From CAWKDC01 sp044445605 (GTDB lineage Bacteria; Pseudomonadota; Gammaproteobacteria; JABCZS01): a DNA stretch of 64,000 nt. The translations under genes were made by a program, and so were the position numbers. The DNA lies in assembly GCA_044445605.1 (NCBI GenBank), contig JBIOEA010000006.1, forward strand, positions 1 to 64,000. Direction: 5' to 3'. Below the pieces are notes generated by a model. That model did not search any database. It worked only from the letters and a program-made list of their open reading frames with translations, and was not told where the DNA came from. Below, one piece after another: positions 56,501 to 63,976 of this stretch (within the stretch, counting starts at the first letter, position 1; the number at the start of each line of letters is the position of its first letter).

Positions 56501-59500
56501 ATCAGCGACATATCTAAATGATCGCATCATCTATAGGATGATTCATGCCGGACTGACGCTAGGCTTCGCAAACGCTCCTTCTCCTGCGGTCACACAAGCA
56601 CCGGCCACATTGACAACCGAACTCACCCCAAGTGAACTGAAATCAATGCTGTGCACATATTTGAGTGGTTGTTTGGCAGAACAAAAGTCAAGCGCAAAAG
56701 TTATCAATGAAATCGCGCCTTTCAACAAAAGTATCGATAGATTTCGGTGTCTCATACAATTACCTTCTTATTTAAACGAGCAGAAAAAACCCGGTTTTAT
56801 GGACATGCTCAAAGCGCTTCCCACTGTTTCAACCGTCGAGCAGGCGCATGATGTTGCTACGCTCTACGTTTCTTTCATTCAGTCGTTTCATTACTTGTCT
56901 TCTGAAACAGTGCACACTGACTTCGAACTTCAGGTATTCGAGTTGTTTGCAGCCCTCGATAATACTACTAAAACATCCATATTACCTGTGCCCGAACGGT
57001 GTGACCAATTGATCTCCTTCTTAAGACAAGTGTGTGATTTCATGGATGCATGGAACACATATCAGAAAGCTTACAACACTGATGATACTGTCTTTATCAA
57101 CACTGCAAAAAAAGCACTTGCATTACTGGATGAAAAAGCAGTAAAAGAAAAACTCGTGCACAAATTAGAGCGCGTAGGCAAACTCTTTCGCTTTCTTTGT
57201 GACAATATCAGTATCTTTACCAACGCATTTAAAGTCTTAGAGGATAACAACAATAAGAGCGCCTCATTCAATGACGATGAAAGGCACTTTTACATTAATC
57301 TTTCCAATCTCATTGGCGATAGTAAATTAAACGACCCTGCTGAGTTTTGTATTGCGCAACAATGTTTTGTCAAGCATATCCGTCTAATGCACCCCTCGAC
57401 GACACAGATTAAGCCAATCCACGTAGCACTCGTATTAACGGTGATGAATGCCGGGTTCAGCGCACTTTCTGAAAAGCAAGTTCCGCTGCCCGTGAATGTA
57501 AATAAAGACGCCTTGAGGCTTCTATCAACACTCATCGAAGCAAATATAAAACGTCTTCATCATGAAAACCCAGAAGCGCTTAATCAATTTATGTCCAAAA
57601 ACTACCCTGAAAAACCCGATCCTGAACACCTGCGCAAGATATTGGTTTTGTTTTTGATCGTGCGCATCCAAGAATTGGATAATCCTAAACCTAACCAATA
57701 TGTTGAAGCCCTCGGTCATTGCTACGAGGATCTGGGAAAAAAACTTAAAATCCTTGAATTGGATAAGAGCAAAAAGGGTCTGGGCGAATCAATCCATGAA
57801 CTTGCAAAACTCTTCCCCCTCCACACCACGGTGGGTGACGCGGAAAACTTGGCCTTTTTCCTAACGCAAGGGTTGCATATTATGGCATCCCTGAAGGGTA
57901 AAAAAGGTGACGTACTTTTCACGGATCTTTCAAATGCTCTCGTCGATCTTGACAATGAATCTCAACATAATATGGAAAGTCATATCTACGATAAAATTGC
58001 CACCGTACGCGTCAATTATCTATGCGATCGTTTTAGGTTCATTATGACATTTTTACATCACGCCAGCCTTGCGCAGTTTAAAAATACAAGACATTTGGGC
58101 GTCATCTCTCACGATATCGTTACCGAGCTCACAAATGAGAAAAACATGCAGCCGCTGCAATGGATGTTTACAGTCGTGGGTGATACACATCGATACCTTT
58201 TCAACCACATTGATACTATTTTGGAAGCACTTAAACGCCTCCAACATCAGCAACCCTTCGACGACAAAATAATGAAATTTTACGAATCCTGTCCAAAGGT
58301 GATTCAAAATTCGGATGGAACCTCTAAGGCAGAAAAATATTTTCTGGCAGACATCGAACGTCTTGCTCAAGTTAGCGGTTCTTCTTGTCCATCGCTTAGC
58401 AGTGAGCAGTGGATGACATTAAAAAAAGCCCTCAATACTACTGCCCACAAAACATGGTCCCCCAGTGATGAAATCAAAGATGCGCTTGCTTGGCACATCA
58501 TGAAATCTGTCACCGACCACACATGCTCACTGGAACCATTGAGAACCCATTATCGTGAGCAAGCGTTGGCACCAAAACACGAAAAACACAAAGAAGCACT
58601 TGCGTTGCTCCCCGCTGAAATCACCGCGAATATTAATGCTGCCAATATCTTTGCTGCCGATGTAAAAATGATTTTGCGCTATATCGTGAACGTCCCATCC
58701 AAAGCTGACATAAAAGATACTTTAATTAACTTTATCCTTACGATGGACAAGGATCATGATTCCTTTTATTGCGCCTCAGGAAAGACATTACCAGTCAATC
58801 AAAGACTAGCAAGCATTCGCAGCCCACTAGGTCACTTATTGAGTTTCCTAAAGCTCACCGACAATCATGCACAGCATATTATCCTTATTGAAAAGCTGAT
58901 AACCATGATGGAGGGAACAACGGAAGAGAATAATACGACTATGTCTCTCTTGCATGCCAAAATGGAACACATTGGAAATATTCATCATCACTTTTTTACG
59001 CATAAGTCCGTTATTTTTGCTCTTATCAATCATTCCACGGGCATGACTGATCCCGATAAAATAGCTGTTATTACCCCTGCCATGACAGAGCTCAACAAAG
59101 ATGAAAAGGTTTTTATGGAAGGGCTCAAGTTCCCGCCATCAATAACAAAGGAAGATGAGAAACAGTATATCGAAGCATACAACGATGCTAAATCGAGATT
59201 CCTTAACACACTTCTCCTCATAACCCAGCGAGAAAAAAACGCTACCACTCAAACCATGTCATCAGTCGAACTGGACAACGCACTCGATCTGCTTGCTAGA
59301 AAACAACAAGTCACGCTTGCATGCGAAACATGCCACCCAATACTGCGCACCTATCTGGGTTCGACCATAACACCCAAAAAAACTCGAAACACGTTTGAAT
59401 CCATGATTACAGCACTGAAGAAAGCATCCCCTGAATCAGATCATGATGTCATTATTTTTAATTTCATCTATGCATGTAGACGTTGGACATTCTTGTCGGA

Positions 59501-60851
59501 AAAGCATGGCTATAAAAAAATTCCTGCAGAGCATGAACTGATGAGCCATATCTTGCCCAGGATCCCCCCACAGACAATTTCTAAATTATTAAAGGCCAAG
59601 GACGCCGGAGCAGAACGCTCACTTATCTTAGAATGGTTTGAAGAGACTTTAAACACATTAAGCATCTTCAAGTTTTTAAATATACCTGAATCAAGCAAAA
59701 AACCTGTTTTATTATCGATTTTATTATCGTGTCAACCTTTATTAAAAGATGACGGAGAAAAAGCTGCTGTGCACTCGGCTATCCTTATTCTAAGCGGAAA
59801 GAATCATGCACCTAATGCCGATAAAACAACATTAGAAAAAAACCATCCCCTTGAAAACGCTGACCCAACGTATATAAGAAAGTTGTTAACGCTTTATTTT
59901 ACAACCCGCCTCAATGAATTTACCATCAAAACTCGGGCGCGTGTTAATGACTTTTTAACTGAACACAGCGAATTGGTTATAATACTGCATGCTTTAACGG
60001 ATGATGAGTTAAAGGTTGTGAATCATCTTTGTACCTTCGTGCCATTACATAAAAATCCAACAGAAGCCAATGATTGCTCCTATCTCTTTGTGCAATCACT
60101 TCATATTATTTCATCTCTTAGAGATAGCGCTGATATTGAAGGTAAGTTTATAAATGAATTAATAGACATTGATAATAACTTAACGAGGAATATTGATAAT
60201 CCTGATTACCATCTCGATATGGGCTTCAAAAGATTTCAGGCTTATCGGGAACGCTTCAGATTGGTTAACACTCTCATCCAAGCTAAACGTAACCTTGAAT
60301 CAACAAGCCCAAACCCATTATCCAATGTTGCTGAAAAAATTGCTGGCGAAGATGGGTTATTATTTGCCATTGGTAAAGCCAGCAAAGTTTGCCATGCGGT
60401 GTGTGATATCGGCGATTCACATCGTTTTCTTCTCAAGCATTTTACTGTCTTAGCTGCTACGCACAACAATGTTAAAAAATATCATACATTACCCCAAGAT
60501 GTCTTGAAGGATGCCTTGAAGTTTATGCGCGAATGTCCCGCTCATATTAAAAATATGTTCGAACAAGAAGCACAAGACAAAATCTCCAAAGCTGAAACAT
60601 ACTTCATTGCAGATTATAACTTTATCAGAAATGACAAGTATCCCCAATTACCCCTTTTAACAACAACGGATTGGTTCAAACTAAAGTCAACAATGATAGT
60701 AGCTTATCGACAGTCGAATGCCATAAACACGAATGCTACTGCTGTGGGAAGCTCATCTGTATTAATCACCTATTCACCAGCCGCTCAACCTAGCGCTGGA
60801 GAAGTACCCAGGACCGGTGTCATAAGAAATCAACTGCCCAAAAATAAATAG
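53550..60851 (+). CDS. giant coiled-coil protein, larger paralogue (unknown function)
   Basis: A 2433-residue paralogue of the preceding protein, 18 bases downstream. It keeps the N-terminal domain (about 1-240: IGGIDAYKLI, TGKVFHPFP, PPYIDS, YFIWIRSGK) and the coiled coil (about 270-490), followed by a Pro/Thr linker. The A-B-C modules then appear twice: A1 about 560-750, B1 about 827-930, C1 about 1354-1627, and A2 about 1637-1830, B2 about 1907-2017, C2 about 2104-2384. An extra A-like module lies at about 1024-1240. Repeated landmarks are RIS/GNIHHH, GDTHRYL/GDSHRFL and AEKYFLADI/AETYFIADY. The tail is disordered and Ser/Pro-rich. There is no signal peptide and no enzyme motif that I recognise. 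A scaffold or injected effector is possible but not shown. Confidence 0.85.
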   Translation: MKSNTELQFIAALPLVPFAVLISRSLEATHYNELLAQLSAVRIACGSHLGIPPQLVTLKIGGIDAYKLITKTYDAPMCAPLEIHVEVSEHLSEKLLDKQKDILESACALNNSLSNINIFFQRIPPISNGQFMIEDITGKVFHPFPDKKHNNSNSKKPPYIDSGIFIYQHKIITPGLAQTIETANLGVSKNTAPTKNEALNVLAFTIKSYFIWIRSGKSLSGEMADIFVAFCNEEKYQALRRDLAKVQELPPGYTFDQLLKDIKLHPKHEEAILKSARKPIQDALDATEAEAGELKNQLLQSQEDHAATQAALAKTTAELERFKGKDTFTSLMHNLTSQQLAQVDEQRKSLKNENAELIKEKSVLEAKLLSTEKSLQASQHTVARHETASNTAEARIAELEAQLAAAKKAAETEKGKNKHLVSENTALIAKAKKSEDETKRIAEKKDAEITALTAKIRTLESGTATLFKKNHALNQKVTALEKSFTELNAPTAKKPVTATTMDIPTPASVPTVTTQPVMEPEASQTDIATTSSSIQPIETSQAILPESTTQPKNSKPALGTEEILVEIKKRLSWYLLKMFSSEDPANFPRFEKIVNEYSETPENEILSDFQHSPILKKAVTNAKTAQNLASNLQMIFAKIRAIPLNSDTAISIEELMLAIDNYIDSAFCATNTFKSTAERMGDFGTTLLLMLDFLRHTQNNAQTITIIEMFTHFLRSEKSDDIASKDAILAKLDRISSIHHHLLKHQTLISRARALFSKFLEDPQTEIDPHLLELPLDFVDFHEKLRHYNDDEFVLSKKRFCQTLAMPSSKQTANISTEQLDNILMIFKQKYRFHVVKETCFPFIQTYFETIAKKPKNKLASKKFLEKVCTTTYVAMIDALKATFPDQPPTIIFENYMYALSRWSAVSTNPKIHHDSPLFREITILLSEDFINNLKKTKTPKEQTDTVYAGISLALVEFTERKIFDIPQREQLVCLAHILAHIDVSATYLNDRIIYRMIHAGLTLGFANAPSPAVTQAPATLTTELTPSELKSMLCTYLSGCLAEQKSSAKVINEIAPFNKSIDRFRCLIQLPSYLNEQKKPGFMDMLKALPTVSTVEQAHDVATLYVSFIQSFHYLSSETVHTDFELQVFELFAALDNTTKTSILPVPERCDQLISFLRQVCDFMDAWNTYQKAYNTDDTVFINTAKKALALLDEKAVKEKLVHKLERVGKLFRFLCDNISIFTNAFKVLEDNNNKSASFNDDERHFYINLSNLIGDSKLNDPAEFCIAQQCFVKHIRLMHPSTTQIKPIHVALVLTVMNAGFSALSEKQVPLPVNVNKDALRLLSTLIEANIKRLHHENPEALNQFMSKNYPEKPDPEHLRKILVLFLIVRIQELDNPKPNQYVEALGHCYEDLGKKLKILELDKSKKGLGESIHELAKLFPLHTTVGDAENLAFFLTQGLHIMASLKGKKGDVLFTDLSNALVDLDNESQHNMESHIYDKIATVRVNYLCDRFRFIMTFLHHASLAQFKNTRHLGVISHDIVTELTNEKNMQPLQWMFTVVGDTHRYLFNHIDTILEALKRLQHQQPFDDKIMKFYESCPKVIQNSDGTSKAEKYFLADIERLAQVSGSSCPSLSSEQWMTLKKALNTTAHKTWSPSDEIKDALAWHIMKSVTDHTCSLEPLRTHYREQALAPKHEKHKEALALLPAEITANINAANIFAADVKMILRYIVNVPSKADIKDTLINFILTMDKDHDSFYCASGKTLPVNQRLASIRSPLGHLLSFLKLTDNHAQHIILIEKLITMMEGTTEENNTTMSLLHAKMEHIGNIHHHFFTHKSVIFALINHSTGMTDPDKIAVITPAMTELNKDEKVFMEGLKFPPSITKEDEKQYIEAYNDAKSRFLNTLLLITQREKNATTQTMSSVELDNALDLLARKQQVTLACETCHPILRTYLGSTITPKKTRNTFESMITALKKASPESDHDVIIFNFIYACRRWTFLSEKHGYKKIPAEHELMSHILPRIPPQTISKLLKAKDAGAERSLILEWFEETLNTLSIFKFLNIPESSKKPVLLSILLSCQPLLKDDGEKAAVHSAILILSGKNHAPNADKTTLEKNHPLENADPTYIRKLLTLYFTTRLNEFTIKTRARVNDFLTEHSELVIILHALTDDELKVVNHLCTFVPLHKNPTEANDCSYLFVQSLHIISSLRDSADIEGKFINELIDIDNNLTRNIDNPDYHLDMGFKRFQAYRERFRLVNTLIQAKRNLESTSPNPLSNVAEKIAGEDGLLFAIGKASKVCHAVCDIGDSHRFLLKHFTVLAATHNNVKKYHTLPQDVLKDALKFMRECPAHIKNMFEQEAQDKISKAETYFIADYNFIRNDKYPQLPLLTTTDWFKLKSTMIVAYRQSNAINTNATAVGSSSVLITYSPAAQPSAGEVPRTGVIRNQLPKNK

Positions 60852-60854
60852 GCT

Positions 60855-60881
60855 GTATGGGGGGACATCGTTCGCCCCTAC
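60855..60881. repeat. palindromic element after the second giant gene
   Basis: GTATGGGGGGACATCG then TTCGCCCCTAC has an intact right arm and a mutated left arm of the dispersed element. It lies four bases past the stop of the giant gene, a position like that of the copy after the adhesin gene. Confidence 0.65.
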
Positions 60882-60910
60882 AAGCTCATTGGCAATTTTC
60901 GAATAAAAGG

Positions 60911-60939
60911 TTTATTTTTTTGGAAAAGTTGCGTACAAT
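60911..60939 (+). promoter_or_regulatory. probable promoter of the rpsP operon
   Basis: TTTATT (60911-60916), a 17-base spacer and TACAAT (60934-60939). The leader of about 50 bases contains a small hairpin (AGGCC/GGCCT at 60951-60965) before AAAGAGAG, the rpsP ribosome-binding site. Confidence 0.45.
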
Positions 60940-60995
60940 AGCCCAATTCGAGGCCAGCCAGGCCTTGGTTTGTATTGTCAGATAAAGAGAGTAAC

Positions 60996-61271
60996 ATGGT
61001 CAAAATTCGCTTAGCCCGACGTGGCGCCAAAAAACGCCCGTTTTATCATATAGTTGTCGCTGATCAACGCGCTGCGCGCGATGGTCGTTACATTGAGCAC
61101 ATTGGGTTTTTCAATCCTATTGCTACTGGTAAAGACGAGCCTGTACGCATTGATCTTACCCGCGTGGACCATTGGATCGCCACGGGCGCTCAAATGACCG
61201 ACCGCGTCAGAGATTTAGTACGCGTTTACCGCAAGAATCCACCTGTTGTGATTGAACGGGCTGCGAAGTAA
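60996..61271 (+). CDS. rpsP: 30S ribosomal protein S16
   Basis: S16 binds 16S rRNA early in 30S assembly. The 91-residue protein begins MVKIRLARRGAKKRPFYHIVVAD, the family signature when read in two parts (VKIRLARRGAKKRPFY, IVVAD). I start at the ATG at 60996, preceded by AAAGAGAG; the open frame runs seven codons further up but those do not fit S16. It is the first gene of the conserved rpsP-rimM-trmD-rplS operon, with six bases to rimM. Confidence 0.97.
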   Translation: MVKIRLARRGAKKRPFYHIVVADQRAARDGRYIEHIGFFNPIATGKDEPVRIDLTRVDHWIATGAQMTDRVRDLVRVYRKNPPVVIERAAK

Positions 61272-61277
61272 CGAACA

Positions 61278-61802
61278 ATGAGCAGTCTTCCCCCCGATCA
61301 ATACGTCCTGGCCGGCAAAATTACCGGTGTCCATGGCGTACGGGGGATGCTTAAAGTCTTGCCGTATGCAGATGACCCAGCGTCCCTGCTACAGTATGAC
61401 CGATGGTATGTCAGACGCGCCCATGAGACAACGTTATTATTGCTGGAAAAAGGCCAAGTTTATCAACAAAAAGGCCTGTTACTAAAGTTTAAAGGTTTAG
61501 ATACCCCTGAGGCGAGCCGGCTTTGGGTAGGTGCTGAATTATTGCTGGACCGCTCATTACTCCCTGACCTCGAACATGGCCATTACTGGGCTGATTTAGA
61601 GGGGTTAGAGGTCTATACGGTTGAGGGGTTGTACCTGGGCAAAGTGTCCCACCTCTTTGAAACGGGGGCCAATGATGTCCTGGTGGTAAAAGATGGGGGA
61701 CATGAAGTCCTTATTCCGTATGTCCCTGGGCATATCGTGATGGAAGTGAATGAGGAAGAAGGTAAGATCGTCGTCGATTGGGAGGCTCCTGATGCGATTT
61801 GA
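61278..61802 (+). CDS. rimM: ribosome maturation factor RimM
   Basis: RimM binds S19 and helps mature the 30S head. The 174 residues show the RimM domain start (YVLAGKITGVHGVRGMLKV) and the PRC-barrel half with YWADLEGLEVYTVEG and IPYVPGHIV. It overlaps trmD by 11 bases. Confidence 0.95.
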   Translation: MSSLPPDQYVLAGKITGVHGVRGMLKVLPYADDPASLLQYDRWYVRRAHETTLLLLEKGQVYQQKGLLLKFKGLDTPEASRLWVGAELLLDRSLLPDLEHGHYWADLEGLEVYTVEGLYLGKVSHLFETGANDVLVVKDGGHEVLIPYVPGHIVMEVNEEEGKIVVDWEAPDAI

Positions 61803-62580
61803 CGTGGTGACCTTGTTCCCAGAGATGTTTAACGCGATCACGGCCTATGGCGTGACGGGAAGGGCTTTTAAACAGGGTTTGGCTGAGGTTCAGTTTCATA
61901 ACCCGAGAGATTATGTGGGTGATTCAGAGGGGGCGAAAAATGTTTCGCCCCTACAGGCGCCCTTCCAGCGGGTTGACGATAAATCCTATGGTGGCGGCCC
62001 TGGCATGGTGATGCAGGTCGCGCCCTTGAGAAAGGCTCTCAGGGCGGCCCAGGGGGCGTTACCGAAGGCTCGGGTGATCTATTTATCGCCTCAGGGCCCT
62101 CGTTTGACGCAAACGAAAATAGAGGCTTTATTAAAATGCTCGCGCCTGGTATTATTAGCCGGTCGCTATGAAGGCATAGACAATCGGGTGTTAGAACACG
62201 ATGTCGATGAAGAGCTTTCGCTGGGGGACTTTGTCCTATCTGGCGGAGAATGTGCTGCCATGTGCTTGATGGATGGTATCATCCGTTTATTGCCAGGTGT
62301 ATTAGGAAGTGACGAGTCTGCTGTGGTTGAATCATTCACCCAGGGCTTACTTGACCACCCCCACTACACGCGGCCAGAAACGATTGATGGCCAGTCGGTC
62401 CCACCTGTGTTGTTAACAGGTGACCATGCACAAGTAGCGCGATGGCGTTTACAGCAACGTTTGTGGCTTACATACCATAAACGGCCGGATTTATTTGCGC
62501 AATATGCGATGAATAAAGAAGAACGGCAGTTGCTAGAAGATTTTTTGAAACAACGCGGTGAAGAAATCGCAATTTTGTAG
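61792..62580 (+). CDS. trmD: TrmD, tRNA m1G37 methyltransferase, with an in-frame palindromic insert
   Basis: TrmD is an essential SPOUT enzyme that methylates G37 next to the anticodon. From the ATG at 61792 (MRFDVVTLFPEMF) it has 262 residues and the knot motifs YLSPQGPRL, LLAGRYEGIDNRV and EELSLGDFVLSGGE. Between NPRDYVGD and RVDDKSYGGGPGM it has about 12 residues more than E. coli TrmD as I recall it; residues 47-55 (GAKNVSPLQ) are encoded by a palindromic repeat. The TAG stop is itself formed by the first bases of a second repeat copy. An earlier in-frame start at 61750 would overlap rimM more deeply and does not match the family. Confidence 0.96.
   Translation: MRFDVVTLFPEMFNAITAYGVTGRAFKQGLAEVQFHNPRDYVGDSEGAKNVSPLQAPFQRVDDKSYGGGPGMVMQVAPLRKALRAAQGALPKARVIYLSPQGPRLTQTKIEALLKCSRLVLLAGRYEGIDNRVLEHDVDEELSLGDFVLSGGECAAMCLMDGIIRLLPGVLGSDESAVVESFTQGLLDHPHYTRPETIDGQSVPPVLLTGDHAQVARWRLQQRLWLTYHKRPDLFAQYAMNKEERQLLEDFLKQRGEEIAIL
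61929..61954. repeat. palindromic element inside trmD
   Basis: GGGGGCGAAAAAT then GTTTCGCCCCTAC, a clear member of the dispersed family, read in frame as GAKNVSPLQ (residues 47-55). The murG copy encodes RAKHLSPLQ, so frame and orientation are the same in both essential genes. Confidence 0.88.
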
Positions 62581-62634
62581 GGGCGCATCATGATGCGCTC
62601 TTTTAGAACAACGCGATGGAGACATCGTATTTTT
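62549..62634 (+). repeat. 28-base direct repeat flanking a palindromic element
   Basis: The segments 62549-62576 and 62607-62634 both start AACAACGCG and end in ATCG followed by an A/T-rich run; 23 of 28 bases match. Exactly between them (62577-62606) is a palindromic element. The first copy encodes the last residues of TrmD (QRGEEIAIL) and the second is in the trmD-rplS gap. Confidence 0.65.
62577..62600. repeat. palindromic element at the trmD stop codon
   Basis: GTAGGGGCGCATCA then TGATGCGCTC, with perfect GCGCATCA/TGATGCGC arms. The left end GTAGGGGCG matches the family; the right end has lost the final CCCTAC. Its TAG (62578-62580) is the trmD stop codon. Confidence 0.75.
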
Positions 62635-62647
62635 AAGGAGTAATCCA

Positions 62648-63061
62648 ATGAATATTATAGATGCTTTCGAACAGAAGCAAATGAAAACAGACGTGCCCGT
62701 GTTTTCTGCTGGCGACACCGTCGTTGTACAGGTCAGCGTAAAAGAAGGCGATCGCGTTCGTTTACAAGCCTTCGAAGGCGTTGTGATTGCGAAACGTAAC
62801 CGCGGCTTAAACTCTGCATTCACCGTGCGCAAAATGTCGCATGGCGAAGGCGTTGAACGTGTATTCCAAACACACAGCCCCGCCATCAAGTCGATCAGCG
62901 TTAAACGTCGTGGCGATGTTCGTAAAGCGAAGATTTACTACATCCGTGACCTGTCCGGTAAGTCTGCTCGTATCCGTGAAAAATTGGCGAAAAAAGTATC
63001 ACCAGTGGCTATTCCTACTGTTGATGCGGCTTCCGCTGCAACGGATTCTGCCGCAGAATAA
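62648..63061 (+). CDS. rplS: 50S ribosomal protein L19
   Basis: L19 lies at the subunit interface. The 137-residue protein has the signature phrases DTVVVQVSVKEGDRVRLQAFEGVVI, here read as two parts (VVVQVSVKEGDRVRLQ, AFEGVVIAKRNRG), and SPAIKSISVKRRGDVRKAKIYY. The C-terminus has an Ala/Ser/Thr-rich tail longer than in E. coli (about 115 residues). AAGGAG precedes the ATG. It ends the rpsP operon. Confidence 0.97.
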   Translation: MNIIDAFEQKQMKTDVPVFSAGDTVVVQVSVKEGDRVRLQAFEGVVIAKRNRGLNSAFTVRKMSHGEGVERVFQTHSPAIKSISVKRRGDVRKAKIYYIRDLSGKSARIREKLAKKVSPVAIPTVDAASAATDSAAE

Positions 63062-63084
63062 CCTTCTGTTGCATTGTCTGTATG

Positions 63085-63108
63085 AAAAGGCGCCTTCGGG
63101 CGCCTTTT
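63085..63108. terminator. Rho-independent terminator of the rpsP operon
   Basis: AAAAGGCGCC, the tetraloop TTCG, then GGCGCCTTTT is a perfect 10-base stem with A- and T-runs on either side, 24 bases after the rplS stop. It could work in both directions. Confidence 0.9.
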
Positions 63109-63111
63109 CAA

Positions 63112-63143
63112 CTCTTAAGCCCCCTTTGAAGGGGGCTTAAGAG
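63112..63143. repeat. 32-base perfect palindrome with AAGGGGGC core
   Basis: CTCTTAAGCCCCCTT, two bases, then AAGGGGGCTTAAGAG: 15-base perfect arms directly after the rplS terminator. The core GCCCCCTT/AAGGGGGC is shared with the palindrome at 11273-11290. It may be a second repeat family or a back-up terminator hairpin, although its 3' side is TTTATTT rather than a clean T-run. Confidence 0.6.
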
Positions 63144-63205
63144 TTTATTTGCGCAAATCGATTTAATTAAAAATTATTGCGAATTCGCCCTCTTAAACAA
63201 ACCCC

Positions 63206-63234
63206 TAGACAACTCCAAATAAAATCTATACACT
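63206..63234 (+). promoter_or_regulatory. promoter of the pentapeptide-repeat gene
   Basis: TAGACA (63206-63211), a 17-base spacer and TACACT (63229-63234), with a leader of about 28 bases and AAGGG as ribosome-binding site. The gene is therefore separate from the ribosomal operon. Confidence 0.6.
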
Positions 63235-63268
63235 CCCCCGCACAATAACAACCATAAGGGTCTTCATT

Positions 63269-63976
63269 ATGCATACTTTTAAACTTTTTTCGCCTTTCAT
63301 CATCGCAACGCTATTCATTCACGCACCACTTGGGTTCACCTACAATGCGCATGATCTCGAATATTTCAAAAACACAAAAAATTGTGACGCCTGTGATTTC
63401 AACAACCTTGATCTCTCCCCTGCCATTCTGGGTAACGATCATTACAACGACGCTACCCTCACCGGCACGTACATGTACGGCTCCACCATCGAGAACTTAC
63501 AACTTCAACATCTCAACGCCAGTGGCATGACCGCACTCGGGCTCACGTTGCACAATAACGACCTCACCAACGCCGATTTCTCCTACAGCGATTTCCCTTA
63601 CCTGAAAATAACCCCCTTTAACTACGGCACTCATCCCAGCTTCAAAGGCTCAACATTAGACTACAGCCACTTCTCCTACACCGAATTCGAAGCCCCCGAT
63701 TTCAGCGGCGCTGCCATGCGCCATGCTTCGCTCTACCATGTTCAATGGCCCAATGCCAATCTATCCGAAGCACTCCTCTCTGCCGCAGACCTAACCTTTG
63801 CAAATCTCAAAGGCGCCAATTTACAAAAAACAATCCTCACTTCCGCATTGCTTAATCATGCCGATTTGTCAGGAGCAAATTTATTGGGTGCAGAAATTAC
63901 TGCGGATCAACTTAAAAAAACGAATAGTGTTTGTGAGGCGATATTGCCTGATGGGACGATTGGAGCATGTGAATAA
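63269..63976 (+). CDS. exported pentapeptide-repeat protein
   Basis: The 235-residue protein has a signal peptide at about residues 1-24 (FSPFIIATLFIHAPLGFTYN) and then pentapeptide repeats of the A(D/N)LXX type, clearest from about residue 160 on: NANLSEALLSAADLTFANLKGANLQ, here given as NANLSEALLS, AADLTFANLK and GANLQKTILT. These should fold as a right-handed quadrilateral beta helix. A Cys pair (NCDACDF) starts the repeat region, and the end closes with LPDGTIGAC. The family has no single function; export and the Cys pair suggest a periplasmic or secreted location. Confidence 0.88.
   Translation: MHTFKLFSPFIIATLFIHAPLGFTYNAHDLEYFKNTKNCDACDFNNLDLSPAILGNDHYNDATLTGTYMYGSTIENLQLQHLNASGMTALGLTLHNNDLTNADFSYSDFPYLKITPFNYGTHPSFKGSTLDYSHFSYTEFEAPDFSGAAMRHASLYHVQWPNANLSEALLSAADLTFANLKGANLQKTILTSALLNHADLSGANLLGAEITADQLKKTNSVCEAILPDGTIGACE

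Noticed and set aside
49866..60851. Idea that the two giant genes are one gene broken by a frameshift
   Set aside because: Each has its own start, a complete N-terminal domain and a normal stop; they are paralogues in tandem.
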